Part shown: positions 33,071 to 42,273 of the stretch, piece after piece
Numbering within the stretch: position 1 is the stretch's first letter
How the letters are laid out: every line of letters begins with the position of its first letter
Assembly (NCBI GenBank): GCA_040218145.1
Contig: JAVJQK010000096.1
Coordinates: 1 to 64,000, forward strand
From: Sandaracinaceae bacterium
GTDB lineage: Bacteria; Myxococcota_A; Polyangia; Polyangiales; Sandaracinaceae
DNA length: 64,000 nucleotides
Reading direction: 5' to 3'
Notes under the pieces: generated by a model
The model's input: only the letters and a program-made list of their open reading frames with translations
Databases searched by the model: none
Told to the model about the DNA's origin: nothing
Translations under genes and position numbers: made by a program

Positions 33071-35041
33071 CTATCGCAGGCGGTCGATCATGCCCGTGGA
33101 GCGCTCGATGCGGCGGGCGGCGGCGCGCTGGAGGAGGTCGCGGGCGCCGACGATCAGGACGGAGCGCCGCGCGCGCGTGACGGCCGTGTAGACGATCTCG
33201 CGGGTCAGCAGGCGAGGGCTGTCGGTGTCCGGGAGCAAGAGGCAGACGGCGTCGTGCTCGCTGCCCTGCGCCTTGTGCACGGTGGTGGCGTAGCCGAGCT
33301 CGATCGCGCCGCGGACGGCCTCGATGGGGTGGGCGACGAAGCCGTCCTCGCGCCGGAAGACGGCGGAGGGGCGCGGAGACTCGCCCTCCTCGGCCGTGAA
33401 GAGGACCATGCCCTGGTCGCCGTTGAAGAGGCCGCGCTCGTAGTCGTTGCGGTGCACGAGCACGGGCTCGCCCGCGAGCAGGAGCGCGGCGCCGACGGAC
33501 GCGCGCGCGTCGGCGGTGAAGCGGCGGTGGAGGCTCTCGTTGATCGCCTCGACGCCGGTCGGTCGGGCCGCCGAGCGAGTCACGCAGAGCAGGCGCGCGC
33601 GCTCCATGAACGCGAAGAGCGGAGCCAGCCCCTCCGGGTCGAGCAGGCGCCCCGCGTCGTGTCGCCAGGTCTGGGTCGCGCGCTGACGCATCTCGGACGG
33701 ACCGCGCACGCGCTCGGCGTACCAGGCGTCCAGGAGCGCCTCGCGGTCGAGCGTGGTCCGGGGCTCGAAGAGGGAGACGCCGCCGAGCGCTTCGAGGCGT
33801 GGGGGCAGCGCCTCGAGCTGGCCGAGCGCGTCCGGGCGGGAGGGGAGCCCGCCCTCGAGGGGCGCGAGCGCGGGGACGGAGCCGGCGTTGAGCGCCCGGG
33901 CGACGTGCAGGACGTTGAAGCCCTCGGGCTGAGTGGGGTCCATGCGGTGGCTCTTCTCGAGGTGCACGGACGCGATGGGCGCGGCGCCGCCGAGGTCGCG
34001 GAACACGGCGCCCGCGGCCACGCTGGGGAGCTGCTCCGCGTCTCCGAGCAGCACCAGCCGCGCCTGGGGATGGAGGGACTCCACGAGCCGCTCCATCAGG
34101 AAGACGTCGATCATCGACGACTCGTCCACCACCACGAGGCGCTCGCTCAGCGGGTTGCCCATGTGGTGGCGGAAGGCGCCGCGGCTCGGTGACCAGCCCA
34201 GGAGGCGGTGGAGCGTCTTCGGCTCGGGCAGCGCGTCGAGGAGCGCGAGGTCGCCGTCGCTCGGCTCGGCCACCGCGCGGAGGCCGCCTTCGATCGCGCG
34301 GCGCATGCGGTCGGCGGCCTTGCCGGTGGGCGCGGCGAGCGCGATGGCGCTGGAGTCGAGCGCGAGCTGCGAGAGGGCCGCGCGCAGGATCGCGACGACG
34401 ATGGAGGTCTTGCCCGTGCCCGGACCCCCGCTGATCACCGTGAACGGGGCGCGCAGCGCGGTGGCCACCGCCGCCTCTTGTTCGTCGGTCAGGACCATCG
34501 GGCCGCGCGCGCCGTGGGCCGGGCGCTCCCGCAGCATCGCGAGCGCGGCGTCGGGGTCGACCGCGCCGAGGGTCGCGCCTCCGCGCGTCCGGATGCGCTC
34601 GGCGAGGCGCTCCTCTACCGCGCGCACGCGCTCGAGATAGAGGTGGCCGTCCTCGATGACGAGCGGTCGACGGAGCTCGGGCGGACCGAAGAGCGTAGGC
34701 GGCGCGTCGAGCAGCGCGTCGATGCGCGCGATGACGTCGGGGCTCGCGCCGAGGAGCGCGCGGGCCCGCGGGCCGATGCCGGAGAGCGCGACCCGGGTGG
34801 AGCCGCGGGCCAGGGTCTCGAGCGCGACGAGCAGGACGCAGAGCAGCGCGAGGTGGTCCTCGGGATCCGGCAGGGCGGCGAGCCGCGCGAGCTCCCACGC
34901 GAGGTGCGCGTCCTCCTCGGCGATCTCCGAGCGCGCGATCTGCTCGCGCATGATGTCGGGCAGCGCGTCCGGCAGCCGCGGGTCGGCCCCGAAGCCGCCG
35001 CGCACCCGCGCCGCGCCGTGCGCGCTCCACCCGAGCGTCAT
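33071..35041 (-). CDS. recD: RecD-type helicase, exodeoxyribonuclease V alpha subunit
   Basis: A 656-residue SF1 helicase. After an N-terminal helical domain it has Walker A GGPGTGKTS near 203, motif II VVVDESSMID near 302, LVLLGDAEQLPSVAAGAVF, and the C-terminal motifs ATTVHKAQGSEHDAV and EIVYTAVTRARRSV. All match RecD. The ATG at 35041 overlaps the recC stop by 4 bases (ATGA). In RecBCD the subunit is the 5'-to-3' motor. The expected recB is not between recC and recD nor elsewhere in the window. Confidence 0.93.
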   Translation of the reverse strand: MTLGWSAHGAARVRGGFGADPRLPDALPDIMREQIARSEIAEEDAHLAWELARLAALPDPEDHLALLCVLLVALETLARGSTRVALSGIGPRARALLGASPDVIARIDALLDAPPTLFGPPELRRPLVIEDGHLYLERVRAVEERLAERIRTRGGATLGAVDPDAALAMLRERPAHGARGPMVLTDEQEAAVATALRAPFTVISGGPGTGKTSIVVAILRAALSQLALDSSAIALAAPTGKAADRMRRAIEGGLRAVAEPSDGDLALLDALPEPKTLHRLLGWSPSRGAFRHHMGNPLSERLVVVDESSMIDVFLMERLVESLHPQARLVLLGDAEQLPSVAAGAVFRDLGGAAPIASVHLEKSHRMDPTQPEGFNVLHVARALNAGSVPALAPLEGGLPSRPDALGQLEALPPRLEALGGVSLFEPRTTLDREALLDAWYAERVRGPSEMRQRATQTWRHDAGRLLDPEGLAPLFAFMERARLLCVTRSAARPTGVEAINESLHRRFTADARASVGAALLLAGEPVLVHRNDYERGLFNGDQGMVLFTAEEGESPRPSAVFRREDGFVAHPIEAVRGAIELGYATTVHKAQGSEHDAVCLLLPDTDSPRLLTREIVYTAVTRARRSVLIVGARDLLQRAAARRIERSTGMIDRLR

Positions 35042-38000
35042 CGCGCGCCCTCCCGGCTGCGGAGCGGCAGCGCGAAGCGGCGCTCCAGAAAGTCCTCCGC
35101 CTCTCCGGGCGGCGGCGGCGCGTGCGCGAGCGCGTCCCGGACGGGGCCGTAGCGCGACTGCCCGCCGTTCCAGCGCTCGGACACGAAGACGACCGAGTCC
35201 ACCAGCTGCTCGCCGCGGACGTCGTCGAGCCGATCGGCGAGGCGCAGCACGGCCTCGACGGGGAGCAGATACGCGTGCGGTCGCCCGAGCAGCTCGCGCA
35301 CCAGGCTCTTCAGCCAGGCCGCCGCGTCCTCGGCCGCGAGCGGGCGGAAGCCGATCTGGACGGGGCCCGCGCCGTCGCGGTCTCCGTAGAGCTGGGCCGC
35401 CACGTGACGGGTGGGCGGCGCGCCGCTCGCGGAGAGGGCCGCGTGATCGAAGAAGGCGCGCAGCGCGTGGCGGAGCTCGTTGACCTGCCCGCGCTCTCCC
35501 GGGGTGCGCCGGACGAGCGGGGTGACCGACGCGCGCACGTCGCCGAGCCGGAGCAGCTCCGTGCGCCCGACCAGCTCCACGCGCAGCGGGCGGCCGCTGC
35601 CCGGCTCGCGGGGGTCGTCCTCGAAGGTCACCACGATGGGGTCCGCGATGCGCTCGCTCTCCTCCGCCGCCTGGGCCGCGCCGAAGCGGAGCCGCGCGAT
35701 CTCCTCGGCCGGACCGAGCGCGTCCCACGCGGTCTGCCAGCGATCGAGGATCTCGAAGTGCCGCGCCGCCTCGATGTGCGCGATCGCGCCGAGCGGCCAG
35801 CGGCCGTGCGCTTGCTGTCGGGCGATGCGCGCGGCGTACATCTCGCGCATCGCGCCGCGCCCCAGCGCTCCGTCCACGAAGGCGCCGCGCAGGGTGACGG
35901 TGGAGTCGAGGATGGACGGCGCGAACGGCTCATCCGCCGCCGCCTCCCCCGCGTGCAGCTCGTCTTCCTCGAGCCGCAGCACCGTGCGGGTCCAGCCCTG
36001 GAGAGGGCACTCGAGGAACTTCCGCAGCGCCGAGAGCGAGAGGCGTAAGGTCCGCGCGCCGCGGTCGCTCCGGCGGCGCTCGGGGATCGACGCGAGGCCG
36101 AGCACCTCGGCGAGGGCGGGGTCGCGCACCACCCGGCGAGTGGCCTCGGCGACGCCGGCCGCCGCGAGCGCCTCCCCGCGCCCGTCTTCGCTCAGGCTCT
36201 GCCGCAGCGCGTCGCCGAGCCGCCGCGCGCGGTGCTCGGCCCCCGCCTGCGGCAGCACGCGCGCGATGCCCTCCGCCTCGTGTCGCTTGAGCGCGGGGCG
36301 CAGCACGATGCGGCCGCGCGCGCCCTGGAGGTAGCCCTCGTCGATCACGTCGAGCAGCTCCTCCACCACCGTCGACGGCGCGAGCGCGTCCCCCGTGTGC
36401 TCGTCCCGCGCGACGTAGGAGAGGTAGAGCCGCTCGCGCGCGCAGAGCAGGGTCTCGAGGAAGGTGTAGCGATCCCGCTCGGGCGGGGTGACGTCGCCGG
36501 CCTGACGGCGCGCGGCGCGCAGATCCATCGAGTCGCGCCGGTCCGCCGCGGGGAAGCGCCCCTCGCCGAGGCCGAGCACGAAGATCACCCGGAACGGGAT
36601 GGCGCGCATCGGCATGAGGGAGGAGACCACCACGCCGTCCGCGAGGTGCTGCCCGCGCCCGCCGCCCAGCTCCTCGAGCCGCCGCATCGCCAGCTCGTGC
36701 GCGACCGGGTAGCGCATCGTGGCGCCGTCCAGGTCCAGCGCGGCCAGCTCCGCGACCGTGGTGAGCGCGCGCCGCAGCGCCGTCTCCTCGCGGTCGTCGA
36801 TGGGCGTCAGATAAGATTGCAAGAGCGCGCCGAGGAAGCGCGACCACTCGCTCAGGCTCAGCTCCGCCTCGCGCGCGAAGCGCACGTCGCTCATCAGCGA
36901 GCGGAGGAGCAGCGCGAGCTGCGCGTCGCCGCGCTCACCCAGCACGGGCTCCTCGGGCAGGTAGCGGCGCCCGTCGATGTCGATGAAGCGCTCGTCTCCG
37001 CTGCGCGCCCCCGACGCGAACGCGCCAAGGGCCACGCGGGTCAGCCCCTGCTCCCAGGAGAGGAGATCGTCGTCGCCCACGTAGGTGCCGGCGTGCGCTG
37101 CTCTGTCGAGGCCGTGAAAGATGCCGAGCCGATCGACCAGCTCCACCCACTGGTGCGCGTCGATCTCGGGCGTGCGCGCGCGGACCGCGGGGTGGGTCAC
37201 CACGCCGAGCACGTCCGGGCGGGTGAAGCGCGTGGTGGGGAGGTCGACGAGCCGGAGCGCGCCCTCGAGCAGCGGGCTGACCGACGAGAGCGACAGATCC
37301 GTCACGTTGAAGGGGATCTGGTGCGCCTCCTCGAACACCGCCGTGATGTGCGGGAGGTAGAGGTCGCGATCGGGGCCGTTCACCAGCACGGCCACGCGGT
37401 CGAAGCTCAGGTCGGGCGTGCGCTCGACGATGGACCAGATCTCCGCCGCCACCGTCTCGACCTCGCGCCGGATGCTCGGGCAGGCGAAGACCTGCACGCT
37501 CTCGTCCTTGACCTCGCGGGTGGGGCGCTCGCGGCGCGGCGCGCGAGACAGGATGTCGTGCTGGATGTGCTCGAGCAGCGTCGGCGCGCTCAGCTCCCGG
37601 AAGAGCGGCAGCGCGTCCTCCGCCTCCTCCTGCCCCTCGCGGTGGCGCAGAGGATCCAGAAAGGCCGGGCTGAAGTCGCACTCGGTCAGCGCGTCGAGCA
37701 GCCGGACGTGCTCGCGGCCGGGCCGCCCCCACAGGCGGAGCAGCGGGGTCTCCGTGTCGACCGAGAGCTGGAACGGGTCCTCGTCCTCGAAGAGCCAGTC
37801 GGGCTCCGCGCCGCTCGTGCGCCGCCGCCGGCGCCGGAGCTCCCCGTCCGTCTCGAGGTCCTCCCAGAACTCCTCGCACGGGTTGAGCGCGTAGAGGCGC
37901 AGCGCGCAGCGCTCGGACAGCTCGGCGAAGAGACGCGAGAAGATGCGCGCGACGTAGGAGAGGCCGAAGACCTGCACCTCCGACGCGGGCGGCGGGCCCG

Positions 38001-38583
38001 CCTCCTCGAGCGCCTCGTCCAGCGTGCGCATGCCCTCGCTGGCCGGGTGGATGCGCGTGAAGTGGAAGAGCGCTCGCTGCCAGGCCTCGCTCTCCGCGTG
38101 CGGCGTGCCGCCGAAGCGCGCCTCTCCCGCCGTCCACGCCGCGAGCAGCTCCGGCCGCGAGAAGCCGTACTCCTCGAAGAGGCGCGCGACGTGGAGCGCG
38201 AGCTGCGCGCGCCGGAGATCGACCGCGTCCGGCGCGTCCCCCGCGCCCGCGAGGTAGCGCCGCACCGGGCCCATGACCGGGTCGGCGAGGAGCGGCGCGT
38301 CGAGCAGCCCTCGGAGCACCCGGGCCAGGATGGCGTCGTCCAGGAGCAGCGACGCTCCGAGCCACCCGCGCACGAAGCCGGCCAGCCGCTCGAACCGCAG
38401 GTTGGCCGCGACCCCGAGGCGCGCCGCCACGCCCAGCTCCACGTACCGCTCCACGTTCCGGTTCGGCACCACGATCCACGTCGGCTCCAGCGGGTCCGCG
38501 CCCGCCTCCCGGCGCGCGTCGAGCCGCCGCACCAGCGCGTCGAGCAGCGCCTCGGTCCGGTTGGAGTAGGTGAGGTGAATCAT
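35038..38583 (-). CDS. recC: RecC, exodeoxyribonuclease V gamma subunit
   Basis: A 1181-residue protein, close to the usual RecC length. Diagnostic blocks: IHLTYSNRTEALLDALV at the start, SIRREVETVAAEIW, LVNGPDRDLYLPHITAVFEE with FNVTDLS, and IFVLGLGEGRFPAADRRDSM followed by CARERLYLSYVARDE. RecC is the Chi-recognising scaffold with inactive helicase and nuclease folds. The ATG at 38583 is used because family similarity starts at MIHLTYS; a longer frame is possible. Divergent from the FHA-EAL gene, 67 bases apart. Confidence 0.93.
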   Translation of the reverse strand: MIHLTYSNRTEALLDALVRRLDARREAGADPLEPTWIVVPNRNVERYVELGVAARLGVAANLRFERLAGFVRGWLGASLLLDDAILARVLRGLLDAPLLADPVMGPVRRYLAGAGDAPDAVDLRRAQLALHVARLFEEYGFSRPELLAAWTAGEARFGGTPHAESEAWQRALFHFTRIHPASEGMRTLDEALEEAGPPPASEVQVFGLSYVARIFSRLFAELSERCALRLYALNPCEEFWEDLETDGELRRRRRRTSGAEPDWLFEDEDPFQLSVDTETPLLRLWGRPGREHVRLLDALTECDFSPAFLDPLRHREGQEEAEDALPLFRELSAPTLLEHIQHDILSRAPRRERPTREVKDESVQVFACPSIRREVETVAAEIWSIVERTPDLSFDRVAVLVNGPDRDLYLPHITAVFEEAHQIPFNVTDLSLSSVSPLLEGALRLVDLPTTRFTRPDVLGVVTHPAVRARTPEIDAHQWVELVDRLGIFHGLDRAAHAGTYVGDDDLLSWEQGLTRVALGAFASGARSGDERFIDIDGRRYLPEEPVLGERGDAQLALLLRSLMSDVRFAREAELSLSEWSRFLGALLQSYLTPIDDREETALRRALTTVAELAALDLDGATMRYPVAHELAMRRLEELGGGRGQHLADGVVVSSLMPMRAIPFRVIFVLGLGEGRFPAADRRDSMDLRAARRQAGDVTPPERDRYTFLETLLCARERLYLSYVARDEHTGDALAPSTVVEELLDVIDEGYLQGARGRIVLRPALKRHEAEGIARVLPQAGAEHRARRLGDALRQSLSEDGRGEALAAAGVAEATRRVVRDPALAEVLGLASIPERRRSDRGARTLRLSLSALRKFLECPLQGWTRTVLRLEEDELHAGEAAADEPFAPSILDSTVTLRGAFVDGALGRGAMREMYAARIARQQAHGRWPLGAIAHIEAARHFEILDRWQTAWDALGPAEEIARLRFGAAQAAEESERIADPIVVTFEDDPREPGSGRPLRVELVGRTELLRLGDVRASVTPLVRRTPGERGQVNELRHALRAFFDHAALSASGAPPTRHVAAQLYGDRDGAGPVQIGFRPLAAEDAAAWLKSLVRELLGRPHAYLLPVEAVLRLADRLDDVRGEQLVDSVVFVSERWNGGQSRYGPVRDALAHAPPPPGEAEDFLERRFALPLRSREGAR

Positions 38584-38650
38584 GAGCGGAAGCCCCGAAC
38601 CATAACGACGCGCGCCCCTTTGGCGAACTGACGGTAGACTCCCCTTCGTC

Positions 38651-39745
38651 TTGGTCACCGATCGCAGAGAGCGGCGGCGGAAGCGGCCCTATCTGGAGCA
38701 CTACCCCGAGAAGGGGAAGCCCGCCCAGCGGGTCGTGCTGCATCGGCTCCCCTTCACCATCGGGCGCAGCTCCGAGGCCGATCACACCGTCTACTCGCAG
38801 CAGGTCTCGAGCTTCCACGCCGAGATCGTCGCCCGGGGGGAGGGCTTCTCGGTGCGCGACCTCGGCAGCACGAACGGCACCTTCGTCAACGGCGACAAGG
38901 TCGACGAGGCGCCCCTGAAGCCGGGTGACATCCTGCACGTGGCCCACGAGGAGCTGCGGTTCGGGATCGGCCGGACCCGGAGCGCGCCCGAGGTCACGCT
39001 CACCTCGGTCGACGACCGGCAGCAGCAGATCATCCGCGAGTCGAACGATCTGGGGCGCATCCTCGCCGCGCGCGCGCTCTACCCCGTCTACCAGCCCATC
39101 GTGCAGCTCACCGACGGCGCGGTGGTCGGCTACGAGAGCCTCGCGCGCATCGATCCGCAGCGCGGCGGCGACTACGGGGTGGGCGACATCCTCCGCATCG
39201 CGAGCGAGCGTGGGTACGGCGCGCAGCTTTCACGCATGATGCGAGAGGTCTCGCTCGAGAACCTGCCCCAGGGTCCCGGCCGCGTCTTCTTCAACCTCCA
39301 CCGCCTCGAGATGGACGAGCCCGAGCACCTCGCCGACAGCTTCCGCGCGATGGCGGCGGGCATGGGCCCCGACCAGACGGCGGTGCTCGAGATCCACGAG
39401 GGCGCGGTCACGGATCTCGGGAAGATGGCCAGCATCCGCAACCAGCTGCGCTCGCTCGGGGTCGGGCTCGCGTACGACGACTTCGGCGCCGGTCAGTCAC
39501 GCCTCATGGAGCTGGTGGACGTCCCGCCCGACATCATCAAGCTCGACATGGCGCTCATCCGAGACATCGATCGGCACGCCAAGCGCCGCGATCTGGTCAA
39601 GGCGCTCGTGGCCGTGATGCGCGCGATGGAGGTCGAGGTCCTCGCCGAGGGCATCGAGCGCGAGGGCGAGGCGCAGGTCTGCCTCGAGATCGGCTGCCAG
39701 CTCGGCCAGGGCTACTACTGGGGCAAGCCCGCGCCCCTGCGGTAG
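38651..39745 (+). CDS. FHA-EAL domain protein, probable c-di-GMP phosphodiesterase
   Basis: A 364-residue protein. Residues about 24-105 form an FHA domain: FTIGRSSEADHTV, SSFHAEI, DLGSTNGTFVNG. Residues about 130-360 form an EAL domain: VVGYESLARI (ESL for EAL), FFNLHRLEM, VLEIHEG, LAYDDFGAGQSRL, IIKLDMALI, VLAEGIE and GQGYYWGKP. The metal and catalytic positions (E, N, E, DD, K, E, Q) all appear retained, so it should hydrolyse c-di-GMP, with the FHA domain binding a phosphothreonine partner. TTG at 38651 is the only start before the FHA domain. Confidence 0.9.
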   Translation: MVTDRRERRRKRPYLEHYPEKGKPAQRVVLHRLPFTIGRSSEADHTVYSQQVSSFHAEIVARGEGFSVRDLGSTNGTFVNGDKVDEAPLKPGDILHVAHEELRFGIGRTRSAPEVTLTSVDDRQQQIIRESNDLGRILAARALYPVYQPIVQLTDGAVVGYESLARIDPQRGGDYGVGDILRIASERGYGAQLSRMMREVSLENLPQGPGRVFFNLHRLEMDEPEHLADSFRAMAAGMGPDQTAVLEIHEGAVTDLGKMASIRNQLRSLGVGLAYDDFGAGQSRLMELVDVPPDIIKLDMALIRDIDRHAKRRDLVKALVAVMRAMEVEVLAEGIEREGEAQVCLEIGCQLGQGYYWGKPAPLR

Positions 39746-39777
39746 CGGAGGCGCGTTCGACGCCGCAGACTCCGGCC

Positions 39778-40815
39778 GTGCCCGCTCGCATCGAGATGCC
39801 GCTGAAGCCGCCGGTGTGGCCGTGGGTGCTCGTGTCGGGCATCGCCCACGTGATCCTCATCTGGGTGACCTTCGGGGGGTGGGGCGCGGGCGCGCTCACG
39901 CTCGGTCGCGGCGCCCCGGACGGTATCGGCTTCGGCGGTCGCTCGGTGGAGCTCGAGATCCGCGGAGACGCGGACGAGGCGGCGACCGGCGCCCTGCCCG
40001 GCGAGGGCTTCCGCGGCGTGGACCGCCCCACGCGCGACGAGCAGACGGTGGAGAGCGCCGCGCCTTCGGAGGCGCTCGACGGAGAGCTCGCGGTCGATCT
40101 GCGACAGGGCGCGCGTCGGCGGAGCGCGCGCCCCACCTCGGATCGGGGCGAAGACGGATCGCGGCGGCAGGCCGACCGGGAGGGGCTCTTGCTGCCGAGC
40201 ACGGGCGACTCCACGGACGTGGCGGGCGAGGATCAGAGCCCGGGTGAGCACGAGACGTCGGGCGGCACCGACGCCGAGGGCACGACCGCCGGCGCGCAGG
40301 TGGGCGACCCGACCCGGGTGATCCTCGGCGCCGCGGGGCTCGGTGGCTCGACGATCAGCGCGCGCCAGGCGCTCATGCCCAACGGCGGTGAGTGCGCCGA
40401 TCCGGTGGCCGGCACGTGGCGGGCGCAGAAGTTCCGCTCGGGGGATCGCACCTGGGTGCGCTTCGTCCTGCGCGTCCGGCGCGACGCCGACACCAACGCG
40501 CTGCGCGGCACGATCACGAGCCGCATCTGGTCGGGGAGCGCGGGGCGGCCGGTGCCCGGCGAGTGCACGGCGTTCGGCATGGACCACACCTGGCAGATGC
40601 AGGCGCGCGGACACTTCGACGGTCGACGCATGAGCTTCGGCTCGCGGAGCGCGCGGCTGGTGCGCGCGGACTGCCCGAACCGCGGCTCCCAGTACGCGCC
40701 CGACAACTTCTCGGGATCCGTCGATGTGATGCGCGAGGTCTTCGACTCCATCAACAACGACGGCGCGTTCGACATCGACGAGCCCTACACCTTCCGTCGA
40801 GTCAGCTGCGAGTAG
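39778..40815 (+). CDS. Single-pass membrane protein with long linker and Cys-containing C-terminal domain
   Basis: A 345-residue protein not recognised as a family. One membrane helix (about 13-35, PWVLVSGIAHVILIWVTFGG) is followed by a Gly/Asp/Ser-rich periplasmic linker (40-195) and a compact C-terminal domain with GGECADPVAGTWRAQKF, RTWVRFVLRVRR, LRGTITSRIWSG and a final FRRVSCE. The layout resembles TonB-like proteins, but no TonB motif is seen. Start GTG at 39778; the ATG at 39796 is an equal alternative. Convergent with the TetR gene ending at 40825. Confidence 0.65.
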   Translation: MPARIEMPLKPPVWPWVLVSGIAHVILIWVTFGGWGAGALTLGRGAPDGIGFGGRSVELEIRGDADEAATGALPGEGFRGVDRPTRDEQTVESAAPSEALDGELAVDLRQGARRRSARPTSDRGEDGSRRQADREGLLLPSTGDSTDVAGEDQSPGEHETSGGTDAEGTTAGAQVGDPTRVILGAAGLGGSTISARQALMPNGGECADPVAGTWRAQKFRSGDRTWVRFVLRVRRDADTNALRGTITSRIWSGSAGRPVPGECTAFGMDHTWQMQARGHFDGRRMSFGSRSARLVRADCPNRGSQYAPDNFSGSVDVMREVFDSINNDGAFDIDEPYTFRRVSCE

Positions 40816-40824
40816 CGCTCTCAG

Positions 40825-41439
40825 TCAGGCGACGACGCACTCGAGGAGCGAGGCCATGTGCTCGACCAGGGGCTCGGGATCGGTCTCGCCGCTCTGGATC
40901 TCCATCGGTCCCTGGATCCACAGCGCCGCGAAGCCGTGCATCGCCGACCACAGCGTCAGCGCGACGAGCTGCGGGTTCCGGGGCGAGCCCGTCTCGGCGA
41001 GCATGGACCCCACCTGCATCGCCACCCGCATGAACGGCCGCTTGGCCGTGTCCGGCAGCTGCAGCTCGCCGCTCTCGCTGGTCACCGTCTCGCGTCGGAA
41101 CATCAGGTGAAAGAGCGTGGGTTGGGCGACGGCGAATCGAACGTACGCCACCCCGAGCGCGCGGAACCGGTCGCGCGGCGTCCCGCCTCTCACCTCGCCG
41201 AGCGCCGACTCCATCGCTTCGTCGAGAGACGCGAAGCCCTGGTCGGCGACGGCGGCGAGCAGCGCGTCCTTGTTCTTGAAGTGTCGGTAGACCGCGGCGT
41301 GCGTCACCCCGACGCGCCTCGCGAGCTGACGGAGGCTCAGCTTCTCACGGCCTTCGGTGGCGGCGACCTCGGCCGCGACGTCGACGAGCGCTTTCCTCAG
41401 CGCGCCGTGATGGTATCCCTGCTTGGTCGCTGCGTTCAT
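40825..41439 (-). CDS. TetR-family regulator with WHG-type C-terminal domain
   Basis: A 204-residue protein with HTH LSLRQLARRVGVTHAAVYRHF at about 35-55 and a C-terminal domain containing YVRFAVAQPTLFHLMFRRE, the signature of the TetR WHG (TetR_C_33-like) group. The ligand is unknown. It faces away from a membrane-protein/M23-peptidase pair starting at 41632, 192 bases apart; no clear palindrome is visible there. The start is the ATG at 41439. Confidence 0.88.
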   Translation of the reverse strand: MNAATKQGYHHGALRKALVDVAAEVAATEGREKLSLRQLARRVGVTHAAVYRHFKNKDALLAAVADQGFASLDEAMESALGEVRGGTPRDRFRALGVAYVRFAVAQPTLFHLMFRRETVTSESGELQLPDTAKRPFMRVAMQVGSMLAETGSPRNPQLVALTLWSAMHGFAALWIQGPMEIQSGETDPEPLVEHMASLLECVVA

Positions 41440-41631
41440 GACTCCCACACCGGCTGGTACCCTCGTGTCTCGAGTCCGCGAATGGTCATCGACTTCGTCG
41501 GCCCTCGAGCTGCCAACCCGCGTCGCTCCGCCTCGCCGATGCACCACATCGACTCGCCGTCACTTCTCGATTCGCGGCCCGACGCCGCGCTGCTCGCGTC
41601 GGCCCATCGCAGACGCGAGACACTAGCGCGC

Positions 41632-42273
41632 ATGCGCGTGATCGTCGCCACTTTCCTTACGTGGGGCATCTTCACGATGTGGCCACCGTTCGCGTCCGCG
41701 CAGATGATCGATCTCGCGTCACCCGACCCCGTCGCGGCGCGCCTCGCGGAGCTGCGCGAAGACATTCGCGACGAGCGACGCGACGCGGGCATCGCGCTGG
41801 TGACCGGCGGCCTGCTCTCCGTGGTCGGCGGCGGGCTGGTGGCGGCGATCGGAAACGCGGACCCCTTCTGGCTCTCGTTCGGCGTGGGCAGCGCGGGGTG
41901 GGGCGCGATCAACGCGCTGCTCTCGCTCTCGCTGTTCGATCTCGGCGGCGGCAGCGCGGCGCAGATCGAAGAGGACCGCGCCCTCCGTGGGGAGGCGCTC
42001 GCGCGGACCCGGGAGCGTGTGATCCGCGCGCAGCACGACTCGGCCACGCTCTTCGCGTTCAACCTCGGGCTCGACGTCTTCTATGTGGCCACTGGTGCGC
42101 TGCTCTACTTCCTCGCGGATCAGATCGACGGGGCCGAGGAGCAGGAGCTCCTGCGCGGCTACGCGGCGGCGCAGATCGGCCAGGGCGCGTTCCTCTTCGC
42201 CTTCGATCTCGCCGAGTGGATCGGCGCCGCGTCGCGCGCCGATCGCCTGGCGGAGCTGCCGATCCCGCGATGA
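41632..42273 (+). CDS. Exported or membrane protein, DUF6992-like
   Basis: A 213-residue protein with a signal peptide (MRVIVATFLTWGIFTMWPPF, cut near ASAQ) and several hydrophobic helices: GIALVTGGLLSVVGGGLVAA, WGAINALLSLSLFDLGGG, FNLGLDVFYVATGALLYFL and GQGAFLFAFDLAEWIGAA. The repeated G/A-rich helix pairs match a family of uncharacterised bacterial membrane proteins. The stop overlaps the ATG of the M23 peptidase (ATGA), so the two are coupled. The protein at 48816-49565 has a similar size and plan. Confidence 0.65.
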   Translation: MRVIVATFLTWGIFTMWPPFASAQMIDLASPDPVAARLAELREDIRDERRDAGIALVTGGLLSVVGGGLVAAIGNADPFWLSFGVGSAGWGAINALLSLSLFDLGGGSAAQIEEDRALRGEALARTRERVIRAQHDSATLFAFNLGLDVFYVATGALLYFLADQIDGAEEQELLRGYAAAQIGQGAFLFAFDLAEWIGAASRADRLAELPIPR

